Notes under the pieces: generated by a model | Seen by the model: only the letters and a program-made list of their open reading frames with translations | What the model was told of the DNA's origin: nothing | Database searches by the model: none | Shown here: positions 7,242 through 10,742 of the stretch, in pieces | How the letters are laid out: every line of letters starts with the position of its first letter | How positions within the stretch are numbered: the stretch's first letter is position 1 | Assembly (NCBI GenBank): GCA_009929095.1 | Contig: SABF01000035.1 | Coordinates: 1 to 10,742, forward strand | Source of the DNA: Erysipelotrichia bacterium | Lineage (GTDB): Bacteria; Bacillota_I; Bacilli_A; Erysipelotrichales; Erysipelotrichaceae | Direction: 5' to 3' | DNA length: 10,742 nucleotides | Position numbers and translations under genes: made by a program

Positions 7242-8096
7242 TTACGCGCCAAATCCCGCGCCAAGAATACCGGCAGCTGTCAGAATCAGAATCAGAATAC
7301 CAAAGACAATCCGATACAGACCGAAGATCTTGAAATCGTGTCTGCGAATATACTTCAGAAAACTGCGGATGACAATGACAGAGACCACAAATGCCACCAG
7401 CATGCCGATCACAAGAATCATGATGCCGCTCATGCCGATGCTCATCTTCATTTTAATGATTTTCAGCAAACTTGCACCAAACATGACCGGAATTGACATA
7501 AAGAAGGAAAACTCAGTGGCTGCAGAACGGCTGAATCCCAGCAGTGTTGCGCCAAGAATTGTGGATCCGGAACGGGAAGTGCCAGGAATCAGTGCCAGCA
7601 TCTGGAATAAGCCGACACCCGCCGCCTTTTGATTTGTAATCGCTCCAATGGATCTGACCGTGGTTTTCTTCTGTCTGTTCTCTATCCAGATGAATAGCAC
7701 ACCATAGACAATCAGTGCCGCCGCAATGACATAAGGAGTAGAGAGAACACTGTCAATCAGATCATCCAGCAGGAATCCGGCAATAGCAGCCGGTACTGAG
7801 GCAATAATGATCTTGAGCCAGAGATCCCAGGTATCTTTCTTCTGACCCTCATTCTTGCTGGAAGCCCAGGGATTCAGTCTTGTGAAATACAGCAGAATAA
7901 CTGCAATGATAGAGCCAAACTGAATTACTACTTTATACATATTCCAGAACTGCAGATTCTCAGCTGCTGTTGAAAATACATTGAATGGAAGCACGGCATT
8001 TAAAAGATCCAGATGTCCGGTGCTGCTGATCGGCAGCCATTCTGTAATTCCCTGAACGACACCGTATAGAATTGATTTTAAGATTTCCAGAAACAT
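7242..8096 (-). CDS. uppP: undecaprenyl-diphosphatase (bacitracin resistance type)
   Basis: UppP removes a phosphate from undecaprenyl diphosphate so the lipid carrier can be reused for peptidoglycan and other surface polymers. It is a membrane protein, and high dosage gives bacitracin tolerance. The two signature regions are present: VVQGITEWLPISSTGH (13-28, with the (E/Q)xxxE pattern Q15/E19 and His28) and PGTSRSGST (171-179). The 284-residue length and at least seven hydrophobic segments fit the family. The start has AAGGAGA (8105-8111) 8 bases upstream, and the gene is followed by the CcdA-thioredoxin fusion. An extended -10 promoter lies just upstream. Confidence 0.97.
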   Translation of the reverse strand: MFLEILKSILYGVVQGITEWLPISSTGHLDLLNAVLPFNVFSTAAENLQFWNMYKVVIQFGSIIAVILLYFTRLNPWASSKNEGQKKDTWDLWLKIIIASVPAAIAGFLLDDLIDSVLSTPYVIAAALIVYGVLFIWIENRQKKTTVRSIGAITNQKAAGVGLFQMLALIPGTSRSGSTILGATLLGFSRSAATEFSFFMSIPVMFGASLLKIIKMKMSIGMSGIMILVIGMLVAFVVSVIVIRSFLKYIRRHDFKIFGLYRIVFGILILILTAAGILGAGFGA

Positions 8097-8129
8097 AGAC
8101 TCGTTCTCCTTATATAAAGAAACAGTCTA

Positions 8130-8138
8130 ATTATATCA
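8130..8138 (-). promoter_or_regulatory. extended -10 promoter of uppP
   Basis: On the minus strand the sequence is TGATATAAT (8130-8138), a perfect -10 preceded by the TGn extension. There is no good -35 at 17 bases, as is common for extended -10 promoters. Transcription would begin near 8123, about 27 bases before the uppP start codon. Confidence 0.5.
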
Positions 8139-8191
8139 CTGTGTACTGCTGCCCCGCATTCATAGTCTGAGATGCCTCGTTTAAGATTCCT

Positions 8192-9073
8192 TTAATTTTT
8201 ATCCGCATGCATCAGTGAGATTCCATATCGATTCATGATATCTTCCGCAGAATCAGACAGCACTTCCCGATCGTCCGCATACAGAAGCAGTTCATCTGAA
8301 GTATTCTTCAGTTCTTCAAAGAAAGTTTCACCGCCCTGCTTCACCAGCTGCTCAAACGATTCCAGAATCACTCCATCATACAGTCTGGAAGTATAGCCGA
8401 TGCGATCCATCCACCAGCTGAAACGATCGCTTCTCATGGCATCCCAATGATAGCTTCCATCTTCATGAAAGCATTCCTGATGGCTCCAAACATCCGCACT
8501 GTCATATGCCGAAAGATAAGGGAGACTGCCAACGATGCGAACATCCTGATCAGCTGCGTTCTGGCGAATCCGATTCCACTGCAGAAACAGCATCTGCTGA
8601 GCAAAGGCAGAATAAAGAAGATCATTTTGATACGGCTTCAAAATCACTGACTGCAGTTTTGGCTGAAGACGCAGTTCTTCAGGCCATTCATACCATGGCT
8701 CATTGTTCTGATTCTTTTTAAACGCATAGAACAGAGCATTATTTCTGACCCACTCCTGAAAGGAAAATACCATGTAATTGACATCCGGCACATGCTGAAG
8801 AGCGGCTTGTTTCAGTACATCTTCATTGTCTGTTATCAGGTATCCGGATTCTTTCAGCCATTCTCCGGAAATCAGCGATTCTCTGATCGCATGGGAAGAG
8901 AACAGCTGATGAGTCTTTGGATCCTGCTCAAGGATTGATCCCGACAGCCATACTGAATGATTTGATTGCTTGATTATTTCCGGCATCTGCAGCAGTTTCC
9001 GATACAATTCATCGCCTCTGCATTCACTGCTGAGCGTACAGATTGGATTATACAGTCCTTTTTCAGCATTCAT
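8192..9073 (-). CDS. short, degenerate GH77 (4-alpha-glucanotransferase/MalQ)-like protein
   Basis: The 293 residues follow the MalQ/amylomaltase pattern in order. GLYNPICTLSS stands for the usual GILLHPTSLPS. NNALFYAFKK, then PWYEWPEELR (126-135), matches a hallmark of the family. FLQWNRIR is followed by RIVGSLPYLSAYDSADVW (179-196), nearly the family consensus. The catalytic positions are changed: where active enzymes have VRIDHF with the Asp nucleophile, this has VILESF (Glu238). Where they have AEDLG with the acid/base Glu, this has ADDRE (Asp267). The stop follows about 25 residues later, so the region with the third acid (usual THDN motif) is absent. The loop with the family's GQLWGNPLYDW is also shortened. 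Normal MalQ proteins are about 500 residues. Activity is unlikely; a sugar-binding or regulatory role, or an early pseudogene, is possible. The frame has no breaks, which suggests it is kept. ATG 9071-9073 has a moderate ribosome site (AAGGG, 12 bases away). It is divergent from glgP across 138 bases. Confidence 0.75.
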   Translation of the reverse strand: MNAEKGLYNPICTLSSECRGDELYRKLLQMPEIIKQSNHSVWLSGSILEQDPKTHQLFSSHAIRESLISGEWLKESGYLITDNEDVLKQAALQHVPDVNYMVFSFQEWVRNNALFYAFKKNQNNEPWYEWPEELRLQPKLQSVILKPYQNDLLYSAFAQQMLFLQWNRIRQNAADQDVRIVGSLPYLSAYDSADVWSHQECFHEDGSYHWDAMRSDRFSWWMDRIGYTSRLYDGVILESFEQLVKQGGETFFEELKNTSDELLLYADDREVLSDSAEDIMNRYGISLMHADKN

Positions 9074-9169
9074 TTCAGCAACTTCCCTTCTCTTCCATTT
9101 TAGAACATTAACGCGATGGTTTCCGCAGCATCGTAATCAAGGCCCAATTCCGCAAAAATATGGCAATTA

Positions 9170-9178
9170 TGGTAAAAT
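9170..9178 (+). promoter_or_regulatory. extended -10 promoter of glgP
   Basis: TGGTAAAAT has a TGn extension and a -10 (TAAAAT) one base from consensus, 33 bases before the glgP start codon. No strong -35 is seen. The 138-base gap 9074-9211 also holds, on the minus strand, a weak TAAAAT at about 9097-9102 that might serve the GH77-like gene. I see no clear CRE-type palindrome or riboswitch in this gap. Confidence 0.4.
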
Positions 9179-9211
9179 AAACAAGTGTAATTAACAGATG
9201 GGAGATACCAA

Positions 9212-10742
9212 ATGGAACTGGAAAACCAATTTACTCAGGTACTCGGCAAGCCAGTCGCCGATGCCTCTCGCAAGGAACTTTACGCAGGACTTCTGACGCT
9301 TGTCAAACAGAAGATGGCTGCGATCCCGGAAACGGAAGGAAATAAGAAACTGTATTACATCAGCGCAGAATTCCTAACCGGAAAACAGCTGGGCAAGAAT
9401 CTGATCAATCTCGGCATCTATGATGAGATGACTGAGATCTTTCGTAAGAACGGCAAAGAGCTGAGCAGGATTGAAGATGCAGAAGCGGAACCATCTCTTG
9501 GCAATGGCGGTCTGGGAAGACTGGCTGCCTGCTTCCTGGATTCTATCGCCACCCTCAATTTAGCAGGTGACGGTATTGGCCTGCGCTATCACTTCGGACT
9601 CTTCAAGCAGGAATTTGTCAGCAACAAGCAGCATGAAGTTCCGGATGATTGGATGGACAATCCATGCTGGCTGGAAAAGACGGATGTCACATTCCCGATT
9701 GAACTGGCGGGAAAGACCTATCATTCCCGCATGTACAACCTGGACATCATTGGTCATAGAGGCGGACACAATCAGCTTCATCTCTTCGATCTTGATACGA
9801 TAGACGAATCCATCGTGCATGATGGCATTGAGTTTGACAAGACAGATATTGCCAAAAATCTGACACTGTTCCTCTATCCGGATGATTCCGACAAAAACGG
9901 ACAGCTTCTCCGTATTTATCAGCAGTATTTCATGGTATCCAATGCAGCCCAGATGATCATTCGGGATGAAAAGGAAAAAGGGCATGATCTTCATCACCTT
10001 GATGATTATATTGCCATTCAGATTAATGATACCCATCCGTCCATGATCATTCCGGAACTGGTGCGCCTGCTGATTAAAGAAGGAATCTCCATGCGTGAGG
10101 CCGCTAACATTGTCACCAATGTCTGTGCCTATACCAACCATACCATTCTTGCAGAAGCACTTGAAAAATGGCCGATGGAGTACCTCAATGAAGTTGTTCC
10201 GCAGCTGATGCCGATTATTGGCGGTCTGGACTATGCGGTAGTCTGCGCCTATAACAACAACGAGAATCTCAATATCATTTCCAGAGACGGCCGTGTTCAC
10301 ATGGCCAGAATTGATATGCATTACGGGCACTCCATCAATGGCGTCGCTGCTCTGCATACTGAAATCCTGAAATATCAGGAACTGCGTCCGTTCTTTGATA
10401 TCTATCCGGAGAAGTTCAATAATAAGACCAACGGCATCACCTTCCGCCGCTGGCTGATGCACTGCAATCATCCGCTGAGCAACTACATTGATCAGCTGAT
10501 CGGTGAAGTCTGGAAATCTGACGCTGATCATCTGCAGGATCTGATGCAGTACTACAACAATAACGATGTTCTGAATCACCTGGATGAAATCAAGCATGCC
10601 AATAAGGTACAGCTTGCAGAATTCATCAAAGCAAAACAGGATATTGATATCAATCCTGATTCCATCTTCGATGTTCAGGTCAAGCGCATGCACGAATACA
10701 AGCGCCAGCAGATGAATGCCCTCTGGATCATCTATGAATACC
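9212..10742 (+). CDS. glgP: glycogen/starch (alpha-glucan) phosphorylase, 5' part
   Basis: The enzyme splits the ends of alpha-1,4-glucans with phosphate, releasing glucose 1-phosphate, in the cytoplasm. The frame is open from ATG 9212 through the window edge (510 codons of a family that is usually about 750-850). Conserved GT35 segments appear in order: LYYISAEFLTGKQL (47-60), EPSLGNGGLGRLAACFLDS (93-111), GDGIGLRYHFGLFKQ, INDTHPSMIIPELVRLL (271-287), AYTNHTILAEALEKWP, INGVAALHTEIL, KFNNKTNGITFRRWL and VKRMHEYKRQ (490-499). The pyridoxal-phosphate lysine and the C-terminal catalytic motifs lie beyond the window. The start is supported by GGGAGA (9200-9205), 6 bases upstream. The divergent GH77-like gene and shared upstream region point to a glycogen or maltodextrin context. 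The gene is cut only by the end of the window. Confidence 0.97.
   Translation, partial: MELENQFTQVLGKPVADASRKELYAGLLTLVKQKMAAIPETEGNKKLYYISAEFLTGKQLGKNLINLGIYDEMTEIFRKNGKELSRIEDAEAEPSLGNGGLGRLAACFLDSIATLNLAGDGIGLRYHFGLFKQEFVSNKQHEVPDDWMDNPCWLEKTDVTFPIELAGKTYHSRMYNLDIIGHRGGHNQLHLFDLDTIDESIVHDGIEFDKTDIAKNLTLFLYPDDSDKNGQLLRIYQQYFMVSNAAQMIIRDEKEKGHDLHHLDDYIAIQINDTHPSMIIPELVRLLIKEGISMREAANIVTNVCAYTNHTILAEALEKWPMEYLNEVVPQLMPIIGGLDYAVVCAYNNNENLNIISRDGRVHMARIDMHYGHSINGVAALHTEILKYQELRPFFDIYPEKFNNKTNGITFRRWLMHCNHPLSNYIDQLIGEVWKSDADHLQDLMQYYNNNDVLNHLDEIKHANKVQLAEFIKAKQDIDINPDSIFDVQVKRMHEYKRQQMNALWIIYEY

Noticed and set aside
6963..7496. Plus-strand open frame of 177 codons across the uppP-ccdA junction
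   Set aside because: It is antisense to two conserved membrane proteins; its Gln/His/Asn-rich product is typical of a shadow of hydrophobic codons.
9560..10693. Long minus-strand open frame of 377 codons opposite glgP
   Set aside because: It lies wholly antisense to well-conserved phosphorylase codons, has no recognisable domain and no ribosome site, and has the hydrophobic, Ile/His-rich look of a shadow frame.

Overview
The window looks like a chromosomal segment from a low-to-moderate GC Firmicute. The protein style (GntR/UTRA regulators, an IS3 orfA beginning MKLTYE, a CcdA-thioredoxin fusion) would fit an Erysipelotrichaceae-like gut or oral bacterium. That placement is inference from sequence style only. 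Intact genes have strong AGGAGG-type ribosome binding sites. All of the conserved genes lie on the minus strand, except glgP at the right edge.

Left third (1 to about 2090): an AT-rich gene graveyard. It holds two tandem GntR/UTRA regulators on the minus strand, both broken. One has a nonsense codon at codon 10 and a second early stop; the other has a 1-base frameshift in an A7 run. A 16-bp perfect palindrome covers the start of the upstream regulator. To the right, on the plus strand, are a decayed gene of unknown family, the left end of an IS3-family element with a stub of orfA, a large hairpin, and a short remnant of an undecaprenyl-phosphate sugar transferase gene carrying an 11-bp tandem duplication. 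An intact GNAT acetyltransferase (2093-2524) closes this part.

Middle (2530-5935): the conserved nucleotide-synthesis pair pyrG (CTP synthase) then guaA (GMP synthase), minus strand, probably one transcription unit. It has a recognisable promoter, a long attenuator-like hairpin in the pyrG leader, a weak hairpin between the genes and a good intrinsic terminator after guaA, which faces the end of the GNAT gene.

Right (5955-10742): uppP (undecaprenyl-diphosphatase) and a ccdA-thioredoxin fusion form a tight minus-strand operon with an extended -10 promoter and a terminator. Next comes a short, divergent GH77 (4-alpha-glucanotransferase, MalQ)-like protein that has lost all three catalytic positions and the C-terminal part of the enzyme. 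It is transcribed divergently from glgP (glycogen/starch phosphorylase), which runs off the right edge.

No CRISPR array, tRNA, rRNA, phage module or clear new defence or metabolic system is visible. The most interesting items are the GH77-like pseudoenzyme beside glgP, the pyrG leader hairpin, which lacks the GGGC start of the Bacillus mechanism, and the layered decay in the first 2 kb.
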